Below the pieces are notes generated by a model. That model worked only from the letters and a program-made list of their open reading frames with translations, did not search any database and was not told the DNA's origin. A stretch of DNA of 48,389 nucleotides from Microcella sp. (lineage in GTDB: Bacteria > Actinomycetota > Actinomycetes > Actinomycetales > Microbacteriaceae): positions 1 through 48,389 of the forward strand of contig JAOASR010000084.1 of assembly GCA_030158585.1 (NCBI GenBank), written 5' to 3'. Numbering within the stretch: the first letter of the stretch is position 1; each line of letters starts with the position of its first letter. Shown here piece by piece: positions 36,558 through 48,172 of the stretch. The position numbers and the translations under genes were made by a program.

Positions 36558-37439
36558 ATGCTCGAGATCAGGGGCGCGACCAAGCGCTTCGGCGACCGCA
36601 CCGTGCTCGACGACGTCACCTTCGGGGTCGGCGCGGGCCGGCTGACCGGATTCGTCGGCGGCAACGGCGCGGGCAAGACCACGACCATGCGCATCGTGCT
36701 CGGCGTGCTCGCGGCCGACAGCGGCGAGGTGCTCATGAACGGGCGCCCGGTCACCGCCGACGACCGCCGCGGCTTCGGCTACATGCCCGAGGAGCGCGGG
36801 CTCTACCCGAAGATGCGCGTGCACGAGCAGCTCGTGTACCTCGCGCGCCTCCGCGGCATGCGCGCGGCCGACGCGAGCGCCGCGGCCGACGACCTCATCG
36901 ACCGCCTCGAGCTGTCGGAGCGCCGAGACGAGCCGATCGAGAAGCTCTCGCTCGGCAATCAGCAGCGCGCCCAGATCGCGGCGGCGCTCGTGCACGACCC
37001 GAGCGTGCTCGTGCTCGACGAGCCGTTCTCGGGCCTCGACCCGATGGCGGTCGAGACCGTGCTGGGGGTGCTCGCCGAACGCGCCGCGCGCGGCGTGCCC
37101 GTGCTGTTCTCGAGCCACCAGCTCGACCTCGTCGAGCGGCTGTGCGACGACATCGTCGTCATCGCCGACGGCCGCATCCGTGCCGCCGGCACGCGCGACG
37201 AGCTGCGCGCTCGCGGAGCCGGTGACCAGTGGGAGCTGCAGGTCGGCGACGACGCCGGATGGGTGCGCTCCCTGCCCGACATCGCCGTCATCGACTTCGA
37301 CGGCGACTACGTGCTCTTCGAGGCCGACGCCGCCGCTGCGCAGTCGGTGCTGCGCCTCGCCTCCGATCGCGGCGTCGTCGAGCGCTTCGCCCCCCGCCGC
37401 CCCACCCTGACCGAGATCTTCCGAGAGGTCGTGCAGTGA
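36558..37439 (+). CDS. ABC transporter ATP-binding protein (NatA-like)
   Basis: GGNGAGKTTTMR; LSLGNQQRAQIAAALVHDPSVLVLDEPFSGLDP. Confidence 0.94.
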   Translation: MLEIRGATKRFGDRTVLDDVTFGVGAGRLTGFVGGNGAGKTTTMRIVLGVLAADSGEVLMNGRPVTADDRRGFGYMPEERGLYPKMRVHEQLVYLARLRGMRAADASAAADDLIDRLELSERRDEPIEKLSLGNQQRAQIAAALVHDPSVLVLDEPFSGLDPMAVETVLGVLAERAARGVPVLFSSHQLDLVERLCDDIVVIADGRIRAAGTRDELRARGAGDQWELQVGDDAGWVRSLPDIAVIDFDGDYVLFEADAAAAQSVLRLASDRGVVERFAPRRPTLTEIFREVVQ

Positions 37440-38581
37440 TGTCGTTCTCCTCCTCCACCGCCCCCGCCGCGCGCCGCCCCGGCGACGCGCTCGACGCGCC
37501 CAGCCTCCGCGCATCCGTCGGCCTCATCGCCGGCCGCGAGATCACCTCGCGCGTGCGCTCGAAGTCGTTCCTGATCTCGACCGCGATCCTGCTCTTCCTC
37601 GTGGTCGCCGGCATCGTCGGCAGTCACCTGTTCAGCACGTCGCTCGGCGACACGAAGATCGCCGCCGTGGGCTCGGCTGCCGAGCTGCTCGAGGGCGCCC
37701 CCGAGCTCGAGGTCGAGAGCGCATCGTCGATCGCCGCCGCCGAGCAGCTCGTGCGCGACGGCGACGTCGAGGCGGCCGTCGTGCCGATCGATGACGCCGA
37801 GCCGGGAACTCCCGCAGTCGAGATCGTGGGGCTGTCGGATGCTCCCTCCGCGCTCGTGCAGGCGCTCTCGATCGCGCCCGAGGTGCGCCTGCTCGACCCG
37901 TCGCCGGTCGACGAGGGCATCGGGTTCCTCGTCGCCTTCGCGTTCGGCATCATCTTCTTCACCGCTGCGATCACCTTCGGCGGCACCGTCGCGCAGAGCG
38001 TCGTGGAGGAGAAGCAGACCCGCATCGTCGAGATCCTGCTGACAGCAGTGCCCGCGAAGGCGCTGCTCGCCGGCAAGGTCATCGGCAGCTCGGTGCTCGC
38101 GCTCGGGCAGATCCTGCTCATCGCGGTCGCCGCGGGGCTCTCGCTCATGCTGACCGGGCAGGACGTGCTGCTCGCCGACCTCGGGCCCGCGGCGGTGTGG
38201 TTCCTCGGCTTCTTCGCGATCGGCTTCGTGCTGCTCGCGGCGATGTTCGCGGCCTCGGCGGCGCTCGTCTCGCGCATGGAGGACGTCGGCACGGTCATCC
38301 AGCCCGTCACGTGGCTCGTGATGCTGCCGTACTTCCTCATCATCTTCTTCAACGACAACGAGGCGGTGCTGACGGTCATGTCGTACGTGCCGTTCTCGTC
38401 ACCGGTGGGGATGCCCGTGCGCATCTTCCTCGAGCAGGCCCAGTGGTGGGAGCCGCTGCTGGCGCTCGTGCTGCTCGCGGCGACCGCGGTCGTCATCGTG
38501 CAGCTGGGGGCCCGGATGTACCGCAACTCCCTGCTGCGCACCGGAGCCCGTGTGCCTCTTTCCGAGGCACTGCGCCGGTAG
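37439..38581 (+). CDS. ABC transporter permease (NatB-like, ABC-2)
   Basis: GREITSRVRSKSFLISTAILLFLVV; VVEEKQTRIVEILLTAVPAKALLAGKVIGSSVLALGQI; TGATG overlap with ATPase gene. Confidence 0.92.
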   Translation: MSFSSSTAPAARRPGDALDAPSLRASVGLIAGREITSRVRSKSFLISTAILLFLVVAGIVGSHLFSTSLGDTKIAAVGSAAELLEGAPELEVESASSIAAAEQLVRDGDVEAAVVPIDDAEPGTPAVEIVGLSDAPSALVQALSIAPEVRLLDPSPVDEGIGFLVAFAFGIIFFTAAITFGGTVAQSVVEEKQTRIVEILLTAVPAKALLAGKVIGSSVLALGQILLIAVAAGLSLMLTGQDVLLADLGPAAVWFLGFFAIGFVLLAAMFAASAALVSRMEDVGTVIQPVTWLVMLPYFLIIFFNDNEAVLTVMSYVPFSSPVGMPVRIFLEQAQWWEPLLALVLLAATAVVIVQLGARMYRNSLLRTGARVPLSEALRR

Positions 38582-38590
38582 CGTTGCAGG

Positions 38591-39661
38591 GTGCGACTAC
38601 ACGACATCAGCTACCGAGGCTTCGCGAGCGACAACTACGCGGGCGTGCACCCCGAGGTGCTGCAGGCGATCGCCGAGGCCAACGAGGGCCACCAGATCGC
38701 GTACGGCGAAGACCAGTACACCTCGCGCCTCGCCGACGTGATTCAGCAGGAGTTCGGCGAGCAGGCCGAGGTCTTCCCGGTCTTCAACGGCACGGGCGCG
38801 AACGTGCTCTCGCTCACGGCGCTCATGCCGCGCTGGGGCGCCGTCATTGCGAGCGGCACGGCGCACATCCACACCGACGAGGGTGGGGCGCCCGAGCGCG
38901 TCAGCGGCCTCAAGCTCTTCACCGTGCCGACGCCCGACGGGCGCCTCACCCCCGAGCTCGTCGCGACCGAGGCGTTCGGCTGGGGCGACGAGCACCGCGC
39001 GCAGCCCCTCGCGGTCAGCATCACCAACACGACCGAGGTCGGCACCGTCTACACGCCCTCCGACGTGCGCGCGATCGCCGACTACGCGCATGAGCACGGC
39101 ATGGCCCTGCACCTCGACGGAGCGCGGGTCTGGAACGCCGCGGCCGCGCTCGGCACGTCGCTGCGCGAGTTCACGGTCGACGCGGGCGTCGACATCCTCT
39201 CGCTCGGCGGCACCAAGAACGGGCTGCTCGGTGCCGAGGCGATCGTCGTGCTCGACCCGTCGCGCGTCGACGGCCTGAAGTACCTGCGCAAGATGAACAT
39301 GCAGCTCGCGAGCAAGATGCGCTTCCTGTCAGCGCAGCTGCTGACGCTCTTCGACGGCGGCCTGGGCATCCGGTCGGCGGCGCACGCCAACGCGATGGCC
39401 GCGCGTCTGCGGGCCGGCCTCGAGCGCCTCGTGTCGACGGGCGGCGTGCCGGAGGGTTCGCTCGGCTTCAGCCAGGCGACCGAGGCCAACGCCGTGTTCG
39501 CGCTGCTCGACAACGCGGTCGCCGACCGCATCCGCGAGCGGGTGCGCTTCTACGACTGGGATCGCTCGCGCGGCGAGGTGCGCTGGATGTGCGCCTTCGA
39601 CACGACGGAAGAAGACATCGACGCGTTCGTCGGCATCGTGCGCGAGGAGCTCACCCGCTAG
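38591..39661 (+). CDS. Threonine aldolase / beta-eliminating lyase family (PLP)
   Basis: SDNYAGVHPEVLQAIAEANEGHQIAYGEDQYT; FNGTGANVLSL; LHLDGARVWNAAAALG; LSLGGTKNG PLP lysine; GTG start. Confidence 0.92.
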   Translation: MRLHDISYRGFASDNYAGVHPEVLQAIAEANEGHQIAYGEDQYTSRLADVIQQEFGEQAEVFPVFNGTGANVLSLTALMPRWGAVIASGTAHIHTDEGGAPERVSGLKLFTVPTPDGRLTPELVATEAFGWGDEHRAQPLAVSITNTTEVGTVYTPSDVRAIADYAHEHGMALHLDGARVWNAAAALGTSLREFTVDAGVDILSLGGTKNGLLGAEAIVVLDPSRVDGLKYLRKMNMQLASKMRFLSAQLLTLFDGGLGIRSAAHANAMAARLRAGLERLVSTGGVPEGSLGFSQATEANAVFALLDNAVADRIRERVRFYDWDRSRGEVRWMCAFDTTEEDIDAFVGIVREELTR

Positions 39662-39741
39662 CTCAGCCGCTAGCTCTCTCGCTCTGCCGCTAGCTGAGCG
39701 TTCCCGGACGGGCTCTCGGGCCGACCGGGAAGAATGCCCCC

Positions 39742-41442
<1,701 letters not shown>

Positions 41443-41471
41443 GCCGGGTTTCGTCGCACGGCTTGCGTGAT

Positions 41472-41509
41472 CTATCGACTCTCGATAGTTTTCTATCGTT
41501 CCTCGATAG
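41472..41509. promoter_or_regulatory. Duplicated operator CTATCG-N5-CGATAG (41472-41488 and 41493-41509)
   Basis: CTATCGACTCTCGATAG and CTATCGTTCCTCGATAG; centres 21 bp apart, upstream of DUF2975/XRE operon. Confidence 0.7.
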
Positions 41510-41521
41510 ATTGAAGTTGTC

Positions 41522-42001
41522 ATGCCGCGCTGGACCCGGGTACCTCTCCTGACCTTGCTCGTACTCATCGGGCTGCTCGTGCTCGCACTGCAAGTGGGAG
41601 CGCTTCCCGTTCTCGCAGCCGAGTGGGCCCGCGAAGCCCCCGAGTTCGACTTCCTCGCTATTCCGCTCGCCATCGGCGCCGTCGGTGCGGGGGTCTGCGT
41701 GCAGCTCGCCCTCGTCGTCACGGGGCGGCTCGTGCAGTTCGTGCACCGCGGCCGGATCCTCGATCGCGATGCGTTGCGCTGGGTCGACGGGCTCGTGCTG
41801 TGCGGAGCCCTGGCCACCGCGATAGTCATGGTCACCTTCGTCACCCTGGCTGTCGCCGGCACCGGGGGACCGCCCGCGCTCAGCATCCTGATGCTGACGG
41901 CGATCGTCGGGGGAACAACCGTCACGCTGCTGCTCACGGTGCTGCGCGCCCTGCTGCGGCAGGCCGTCGCCCTCGACGCCGAGCTGCGCGAGGTCGTGTG
42001 A
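41522..42001 (+). CDS. DUF2975-type four-TM membrane protein
   Basis: FVHRGRILDRDALRWVDGLVLCGALATAIVM; ILMLTAIVGGTTVTLLLTVLRALLRQAVALDAELREVV; overlaps HTH gene. Confidence 0.82.
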   Translation: MPRWTRVPLLTLLVLIGLLVLALQVGALPVLAAEWAREAPEFDFLAIPLAIGAVGAGVCVQLALVVTGRLVQFVHRGRILDRDALRWVDGLVLCGALATAIVMVTFVTLAVAGTGGPPALSILMLTAIVGGTTVTLLLTVLRALLRQAVALDAELREVV

Positions 42002-42240
42002 TGGCGATCGTGATCTCGATCGACCGCATGCTCGCCGAGCGGGGGATGCCTGTGGGCGCCTTCGCCGACGCGATCGGCATCACTCCGGCGAACGTCGCGG
42101 TGCTCAAGAACGGCCGCGCGAAAGCGGTTCGCTTCACGACCCTCGACGCGATCTGCCGCGTGCTCGACTGCCAGCCGGGCGACCTGCTGCAGTGGGTGCC
42201 CGACGAGGCTGCGCCGGGTGTCGAGGCGGGGGCGCAGTAG
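42001..42240 (+). CDS. XRE-family small HTH regulator (YozG-like)
   Basis: MAIVISIDRMLAERGMPVGAFADAIGITPANVAVLKNGRAKAVRFTTLDAICRVLDCQPGDLLQW. Confidence 0.9.
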   Translation: MAIVISIDRMLAERGMPVGAFADAIGITPANVAVLKNGRAKAVRFTTLDAICRVLDCQPGDLLQWVPDEAAPGVEAGAQ

Positions 42241-42283
42241 CCGCGCCCAGAGCGCTCCAAGGGCCGCACCCGAGACTGGGAGC

Positions 42284-42667
42284 ATGAGCGCCGAGACCCC
42301 CGAGCCGCGCATCCTGCGCCCCGGCGACCCCGGGTACGACGCGGCCGCGCACGCCCGCCCCCACACCCCCGCCCGCTCCGCCGCTCGCGCCGCGCGCGAG
42401 GCGATCCGTCGCAACCCGCGCGTCGATTCGGCCTACCGCACGGGTGTCAAGGTCGTCGGCGGCACGACCGTCGGACTCGGCATCGTGCTCATGCCGCTGC
42501 CCGGGCCCGGGGCGCTCATCGCACTCGGCGGGCTCGCGATTCTCGGCACCGAGAACGAGCGCGCTCGGCGCCTGAACCAGCGCGGCGTCGCGCTCGCGAA
42601 GAAGGCGGCGGCCGCGTCGAAGGCTCGCCGTGAGGCGCGGAAGACGGAGACTCCGCCCCCGGCGTAG
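42284..42667 (+). CDS. TIGR02611-like small membrane protein
   Basis: RTGVKVVGGTTVGLGIVLMPLPGPGALIALGGLAILGTENERARRL. Confidence 0.8.
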   Translation: MSAETPEPRILRPGDPGYDAAAHARPHTPARSAARAAREAIRRNPRVDSAYRTGVKVVGGTTVGLGIVLMPLPGPGALIALGGLAILGTENERARRLNQRGVALAKKAAAASKARREARKTETPPPA

Positions 42668-42677
42668 CGTGGAGTCC

Positions 42678-43670
42678 ATGCGATTCGGACTCTTCATTCC
42701 CCAGGGCTGGCGCCACGACCTCGTCGACATCGAGCCGAACGACCAGTGGGCGGTGATGAAGCGCCTCGCGCTGCACGCCGACGCCGGCGAGTGGGAGTCG
42801 ATCTGGGTCTACGACCACTTCCACACCGTGCCGGTGCCGAGCGACGAGGCGACCCACGAGGCGTGGACCCTCATGTCGGCCTTCGGCGCCGTCACCGAGC
42901 GCGTGCGCCTGGGCCAGATGTGCACGTGCATGGGCTACCGCAACCCCGCGTACCTCGCGAAGGTCGCCGCGACCGTCGACCACGTCTCGGGCGGTCGCGT
43001 CGAGATGGGCATCGGCGGCGGCTGGTACGAGCACGAGTGGAAGGCGTACGGCTACGGGTTCCCCGAGATCGGCGACCGCCTGCGCATGCTCGACGAGGGC
43101 GTGCAGATCATGCGGCAGGCCTGGTCGCAAGGCACCGCGACCCTCGACGGCCGCTATTACCAGGTCGACGGCGCGATCGTTCGGCCGCTGCCGATTCAGG
43201 AGCAGGGCATCCCCCTCTGGATCGCCGGCGGCGGCGAGAAGGTGACGCTGCGCATCGCGGCGCAGTACGGGCAGTACACGAACTTCGCCGGCGACCCCGA
43301 GGAGTTCACGCGCAAGAGCGAGATCCTGCGCGGGCACTGCGAGCGGCTCGGCACGAGCTTCGAGGCGATCACGCGCTCGTCGAACTTCAACTGCGTCGTC
43401 GGGCGCGACGAGGCCGAGGTCGCCGACCGCATCGCCGCGATCGAGGCGCGCCTCACCCGCTTCATCGGCGAGGAGCGCGCGACGAAGGCCGTCGCCGACC
43501 TGCGCAACGGAGCGGGCCTCGCGGGCACTCCCGAGCAGCTCGTCGAGAAGCTGCAGGGCCTGCAGAAGCTCGGCATGACGTACGCGATCACGTACTTCGC
43601 CGAGGCCGCCTACGACACGAGCGGCATCGAGCTGTTCGAGCGCGAGGTCATGCCGGCCCTCGCCGACTGA
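42678..43670 (+). CDS. LLM class F420-dependent oxidoreductase
   Basis: MRFGLFIPQGWRHDLV; RVRLGQMCTCMGYRNPAYLAKVAATVDHVSGGRVEMGIGGGWYEHEW. Confidence 0.92.
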   Translation: MRFGLFIPQGWRHDLVDIEPNDQWAVMKRLALHADAGEWESIWVYDHFHTVPVPSDEATHEAWTLMSAFGAVTERVRLGQMCTCMGYRNPAYLAKVAATVDHVSGGRVEMGIGGGWYEHEWKAYGYGFPEIGDRLRMLDEGVQIMRQAWSQGTATLDGRYYQVDGAIVRPLPIQEQGIPLWIAGGGEKVTLRIAAQYGQYTNFAGDPEEFTRKSEILRGHCERLGTSFEAITRSSNFNCVVGRDEAEVADRIAAIEARLTRFIGEERATKAVADLRNGAGLAGTPEQLVEKLQGLQKLGMTYAITYFAEAAYDTSGIELFEREVMPALAD

Positions 43671-43983
43671 GCGGCGGATGCTCGGCGCGGGCCGCGCGGA
43701 GAGCGTCGCGCGCGCCCACCCGCACCCTGAGCCCGCCGCGCTCCGGTTCACCGCGGCCGGCACGGGCATCCGGCGCCGACGCCTGGCGCGCTTCTGAAAG
43801 TGCGGACGGCGCGAATCCCTCTCACCGGCTCCGCACTTCTGGAGGGCGGTTCGGGGATCGGCTGAGCAGCGTGAGCAGCACGGGCGTCACGAGCGGCACC
43901 AGCAGATGAGCAGCGCGGCACGTCGCGCGCGGCGGGCGAGCGGCCGATAGTGTGACCCTCCCGCGAGAGAGTGAGGCGCATCC

Positions 43984-44712
43984 GTGACCCCGACGACCCT
44001 CGGCGAGGCCGCCCTCGCCGGCATCCTCGCCGGCTACGCGATCGCGATCCCGGTCGGCGCCATCGCCGCGCTGCTCATCACGCTCGGGGCCCAGCACGGG
44101 GCGCGCACCGCCGCCGGCGGCGCATTCGGCGCGGCCACCGTCGACGGCGTCTACGCGACGATCGCCGTCGTCGCGGGGGCCGCCGTCGCGCCGATCATCG
44201 CGCTCGTCGAAGAACCCCTGCGCTGGATCTCGGTCGCGGTGCTCATCGTGCTCGCCATCATGATCGCGCTGCCCGGCCTGCGGCGGGCCCGCACCCCGGC
44301 GCCTCCCGTCGTCGGCGACGCGGATGCGCGTCGCGCCCCCGGCGCGCTCGACGGCTCCGCCGCGCTCGCGGCCGGCACCGCCGGCACGACGACAGAGCGC
44401 GGCACCCGCCGCACGACCGCTCTCCGCCTGTTCCTCACCGTCGGCGGGCTGACTCTCGTCAATCCGGTCACGGTCGTCTACTTCGCGGCTCTCGTCGGCA
44501 GCTCGACCCTCGCCGCCGACGCGAGCTGGGCCGCGCGGGCCGTCTTCGTCGTCGCCGCCTTCGCCGCATCGCTCAGCTGGCAACTGCTGCTGACGACCGC
44601 CGGCGCGCTCGTCGGGCGCGCGCTCACCGGCCCCACCGGCTCGCGCATCACGGCGCTCGTGGGCGGCGCGCTCATCCTCGTGCTCGCGGTGCGCGCGGCG
44701 CTCGGCGCCTGA
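43984..44712 (+). CDS. LysE-family transporter
   Basis: GILAGYAIAIPVGAIAALLITLGAQHGARTAAGGAFGAATVDGVYA; TLVNPVTVVYFAALVG. Confidence 0.85.
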   Translation: MTPTTLGEAALAGILAGYAIAIPVGAIAALLITLGAQHGARTAAGGAFGAATVDGVYATIAVVAGAAVAPIIALVEEPLRWISVAVLIVLAIMIALPGLRRARTPAPPVVGDADARRAPGALDGSAALAAGTAGTTTERGTRRTTALRLFLTVGGLTLVNPVTVVYFAALVGSSTLAADASWAARAVFVVAAFAASLSWQLLLTTAGALVGRALTGPTGSRITALVGGALILVLAVRAALGA

Positions 44713-44718
44713 CCGGCC

Positions 44719-45666
44719 CTACCCCTTCATGCCCGTCGTGGCGATGCCGTCGACGAAGTAGCGCTGACCGACGAAGAACAGGATGATCATCGGCAGCGTC
44801 GTGATGACCGAGGCCGTGATGATGATCTCCCAGTTCCAGTTGCCGCCGAAGCCGAACTGGTCGACGAGCGCCTTGAGTCCGCGCGGGATCGTGAACGTCT
44901 CGCTGTCGCGCAGGTAGATGAGCGGCGTCATGAGGTCCGTCCACGCCGCTTGCGCCTCGAACAGCAGCGCGATGATGAACGCGGGCTTCGCGAGCGGCAG
45001 CGCGATCGACCAGAACAGCCGGAAGTTGCCCGCCCCGTCGATGCGCGCCGCCTCGAACACCTCGCGCGGCAGGCCGAGGAAGAACTGCCGCAGCAGAAAG
45101 ACGTAGAACGCGCTGCCGAACAGGTTGCCCGCCCACAGCGGCACGAGCGTGCCCGTCATGCCGAGCGCGTTCCAGATCAGGAAGGTCGGGATCATCGTCA
45201 CGGCACCCGGGAGCATCATCGTCGCGAGCACGAAGCCGAACAGCACCCCGCGACCTTTGAACCTGAAGTACGCGAACCCCCACGCGACCATCGCGCTCGA
45301 CATCGCGACCGTCACCGCGGCGAGCGCCGTCACGATCACCGTGTTCATGAGCCAGACCGCGAGCGGCACCTCGGCCCACACGTCGATGTAGTTCTGCGGC
45401 GTGAACGTCTCGGGAATAAGTCTGTTGTCGAACACCTCGCCGCGCGGCTTGAACGACGCCGAGATGAGCCACGCGAACGGGTACATGAACACGAGGCCGA
45501 GCAGCACGAGCACGGCGCGGTTGACGATGCGCCCGATCTGCTTGCGGCGACGGTGGTTGCGCTGCCGGGGCGCGCGGGCGACATCGGCATGAGCATCCGC
45601 CGCAGCATCGTGCCGGATGCCCGTGGTCGAGCCGGCGGGCAGCGGTCGGGCCGCGTGCGCCGTCAC
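44719..45666 (-). CDS. Carbohydrate ABC transporter permease (MalG-like)
   Basis: EAARIDGAGNFRLFWSIALPLAKPAFII EAA motif; GTG start overlapping upstream stop. Confidence 0.92.
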   Translation of the reverse strand: MTAHAARPLPAGSTTGIRHDAAADAHADVARAPRQRNHRRRKQIGRIVNRAVLVLLGLVFMYPFAWLISASFKPRGEVFDNRLIPETFTPQNYIDVWAEVPLAVWLMNTVIVTALAAVTVAMSSAMVAWGFAYFRFKGRGVLFGFVLATMMLPGAVTMIPTFLIWNALGMTGTLVPLWAGNLFGSAFYVFLLRQFFLGLPREVFEAARIDGAGNFRLFWSIALPLAKPAFIIALLFEAQAAWTDLMTPLIYLRDSETFTIPRGLKALVDQFGFGGNWNWEIIITASVITTLPMIILFFVGQRYFVDGIATTGMKG

Positions 45667-46679
45667 TTCTGATCCCCCTCGTAGTAGACCAAGCGCTTCG
45701 AGACGACGAACTGCACGGCGGTGACGACCATGATCACGAGGAACAGCACCCACGCGAGCGCCGAGGCGTAGCCCATGTTGAAGAACTCGAAGGCCTGGCG
45801 GAACAGGTAGATGACGTAGAACAGCGCGGCATCCGACTGGAACGACTCGCCCCCCGCCCCGAAGAACGCCGTGTACGCCTCGGTGAAGGTCTGGAACCCG
45901 GCGATCGTGTTGACCACCGCGAGGAAGAACAGTGCGGGGCTGATCATCGGCAACGTGATGCGCGTCGTCTGCTGCCAGAGGTTCGCGCCGTCGATCGTCG
46001 CCGACTCGGTCAGCTCCTTCGGCACGTTCTGCAGCGCCGCGAGCAGGATGATGACCGCCGAGCCGATCGACCACAGGCTCATGAGCACGAGGCCCGGCTT
46101 CACCCACGCGGGGTCGGTCGTCCAGTACGGGCCAGGGATGCCGAAGGCGCCGAGCGCCTCGTTGATGAGGCCGCCCTGCCCGTTGAACAGCAGCAGGAAT
46201 AGCACGCCGACCGCGACCGCGGGCGTCATCTTCGGCAGGAAGAACAGCGTGCGGAAGAACCCTGCCGAGCGCCCCGCCCGCTGCAGCAGCATCGCGAGCA
46301 CGAGCGCGACGATGATGTGCGAGGGAACGTAGAGCGCCGTGTAGATGAGCGTGTTGAGCAGCGACTGGCCCACTCGCGGGTCCTCCGCGAGGCGCGCGTA
46401 GTTGTCGAAGCCGGTGAACTGCGCCGGGCTGATGCCGTCGTAGTCGGTGAGCGACAGGTACAGGCTGTAGCCGATCGGCCACGCCGTGAAGATCGCGAAC
46501 CCGATGAGCCACGGCGAGATGAAGCCGAGCGCCGCGAGCGTGTTGCGACGGGATGCCCGGCGCCGGGCCTTCGACGGAGGCGCCAGCTCGCGGCCGCTCT
46601 CCGTCGAGATCGTGCGGTCGAGCGCCGCGGGCACCCCCGCGGGCTCGGCGCCCGGGGGGATGCGCTGGGTCGTGGTCAC
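45663..46679 (-). CDS. Sugar ABC transporter permease (MalF-like)
   Basis: ESATIDGANLWQQTTRITLPMISPALFF EAA motif; 6 TMs. Confidence 0.93.
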   Translation of the reverse strand: MTTTQRIPPGAEPAGVPAALDRTISTESGRELAPPSKARRRASRRNTLAALGFISPWLIGFAIFTAWPIGYSLYLSLTDYDGISPAQFTGFDNYARLAEDPRVGQSLLNTLIYTALYVPSHIIVALVLAMLLQRAGRSAGFFRTLFFLPKMTPAVAVGVLFLLLFNGQGGLINEALGAFGIPGPYWTTDPAWVKPGLVLMSLWSIGSAVIILLAALQNVPKELTESATIDGANLWQQTTRITLPMISPALFFLAVVNTIAGFQTFTEAYTAFFGAGGESFQSDAALFYVIYLFRQAFEFFNMGYASALAWVLFLVIMVVTAVQFVVSKRLVYYEGDQK

Positions 46680-46685
46680 GAGCGA

Positions 46686-48074
46686 CTACTCGCCGTCGAA
46701 CTCGGCCCAGGCCTCGTCGAGCGCGGCCTGCGCCTCGTCCTGGGCTGCGGCGAGAGCATCCGCCGGCTCGGCGTCACCGGCGAGCACGCTGTTGATCGCG
46801 TCCGTCCAGATGCGCGTGAACTCGGCGTCGGCCGGGTTGGCCGCCATGGCGACTGCGGCGTCGTTGGCCTCGTACATCGCCTCGATGCCCTGCTGCCACG
46901 GCTCATCGGCGTCGCTCAGCAAGCCGCGGATCTCCTCGTCGGCGGTCGCGTTGCCAGTCAGCACGCCGGTGAAGACGCCGCCCTCCTCCTCGCGGGCCTC
47001 CTTGCGAGCCTCGGCCGCGGTGACCCACGAGTCGACGGCCGTCATGGTGGTGGCGTAGCGGCACGCGGCGGTGCCGTTCTCGGTGCCCGCGGGCACGGCC
47101 CACGCCTGGCCGCCCGCGAAGGCGATGGGCTCGCCCTCGGGGGTGCGCACGGCGTCGAACGCCATGGGGGCATCCGGGCTCACGTCGTTGAGCACGTTGA
47201 CGTACCACTGCTCCATGGGCATCGCGCCGAGCTCGTCGGCGGCGAACTGGTTGCCCTCGCCGAAGAAGTCGGCCGAATCGCGGAAGGCCTTCACGGCCGA
47301 GAAGCCGCCCTGCGCCTCGTAGATGCCGACCGCCCACTCGAGCGCCTCGATCGCGGCCGGGTCGTCGAGGTTCGCCGTGCGCCCGTCCTCCGACAGCAGG
47401 TCGACACCGCGGGCCTTCGCCCACAGCGGGAAGAACTCGGGCAGCTTGCTGTCGACGCCGATCGTCTGCAGGTCGTCGCCCGAGCGCTGCACGAGCGCCT
47501 CAGCCGCGGCGGCCATCGCGTCGGGGTCGGAGCCGTTGACGTCGTCGATCGACAGGCCCGCCTCGTCGAGCAGCTTCGCGTTCGCCATCGTCAGCTGCAC
47601 CTGGTTGAACTCGGGGATGCCGTAGACCTCGTCGTCGAAAGTCACCTGCGCGAGCGCCTCCTCGCGGAACTGGCTCTCGTCGACGTCTTCGCCCTCGATG
47701 CAGTCGGTGAGCGGCACGATCGCCCCGCGCGCGGCGAGCGAGCCGATCTGATTGCGGCTCGCGTAGATGAGGTCGGGCACGTCGCCGGAGGCGACCGACG
47801 AGAGGAACTGCTGAATGTCGAGGCCGCCCTCGACGAGCGTGACATCGACGCTCTGGCCGAGCGCCTCGAGCGCGAGGTCGTGGCGCACCTCGGCGATCTC
47901 GTCGCCGAGGCCGAAGCCGACGATCTCGAGCTCACCGGTGAGGTCGGATTCGCCCCCGTACCAGGCCTGGTTGTCGCCGGGCGCGTTCTGCGCACCGCCG
48001 TTGGCGCAGGCGCCGAGCGTCAGGGCGGTGGCGGCGGCGAGCGCCGTGACCGGAAGCAGTCGTCGTGCAGTCAT
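46686..48074 (-). CDS. Extracellular sugar-binding lipoprotein of ABC transporter
   Basis: Lipobox LTLGACANGG; FLSSVASGDVPDLIYASRNQIGSLAARGAIVPLTD; upstream of permeases. Confidence 0.93.
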   Translation of the reverse strand: MTARRLLPVTALAAATALTLGACANGGAQNAPGDNQAWYGGESDLTGELEIVGFGLGDEIAEVRHDLALEALGQSVDVTLVEGGLDIQQFLSSVASGDVPDLIYASRNQIGSLAARGAIVPLTDCIEGEDVDESQFREEALAQVTFDDEVYGIPEFNQVQLTMANAKLLDEAGLSIDDVNGSDPDAMAAAAEALVQRSGDDLQTIGVDSKLPEFFPLWAKARGVDLLSEDGRTANLDDPAAIEALEWAVGIYEAQGGFSAVKAFRDSADFFGEGNQFAADELGAMPMEQWYVNVLNDVSPDAPMAFDAVRTPEGEPIAFAGGQAWAVPAGTENGTAACRYATTMTAVDSWVTAAEARKEAREEEGGVFTGVLTGNATADEEIRGLLSDADEPWQQGIEAMYEANDAAVAMAANPADAEFTRIWTDAINSVLAGDAEPADALAAAQDEAQAALDEAWAEFDGE

Positions 48075-48172
48075 GAAGATCCCCTCGTAGCGGGCGAGCA
48101 GCATCACCCCCGAACGGGGGGTGAGCGCTGGCGACGTTACGACTGCTTCTCCGAGTGCACCAATGGCTTGAC

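Noticed and set aside
39658-39700. GCTCAGC/GCTGAGC repeat with repeated CGCTAGCT after threonine aldolase gene
   Set aside because: Short arms and long loop; at most a weak terminator, not distinctive.
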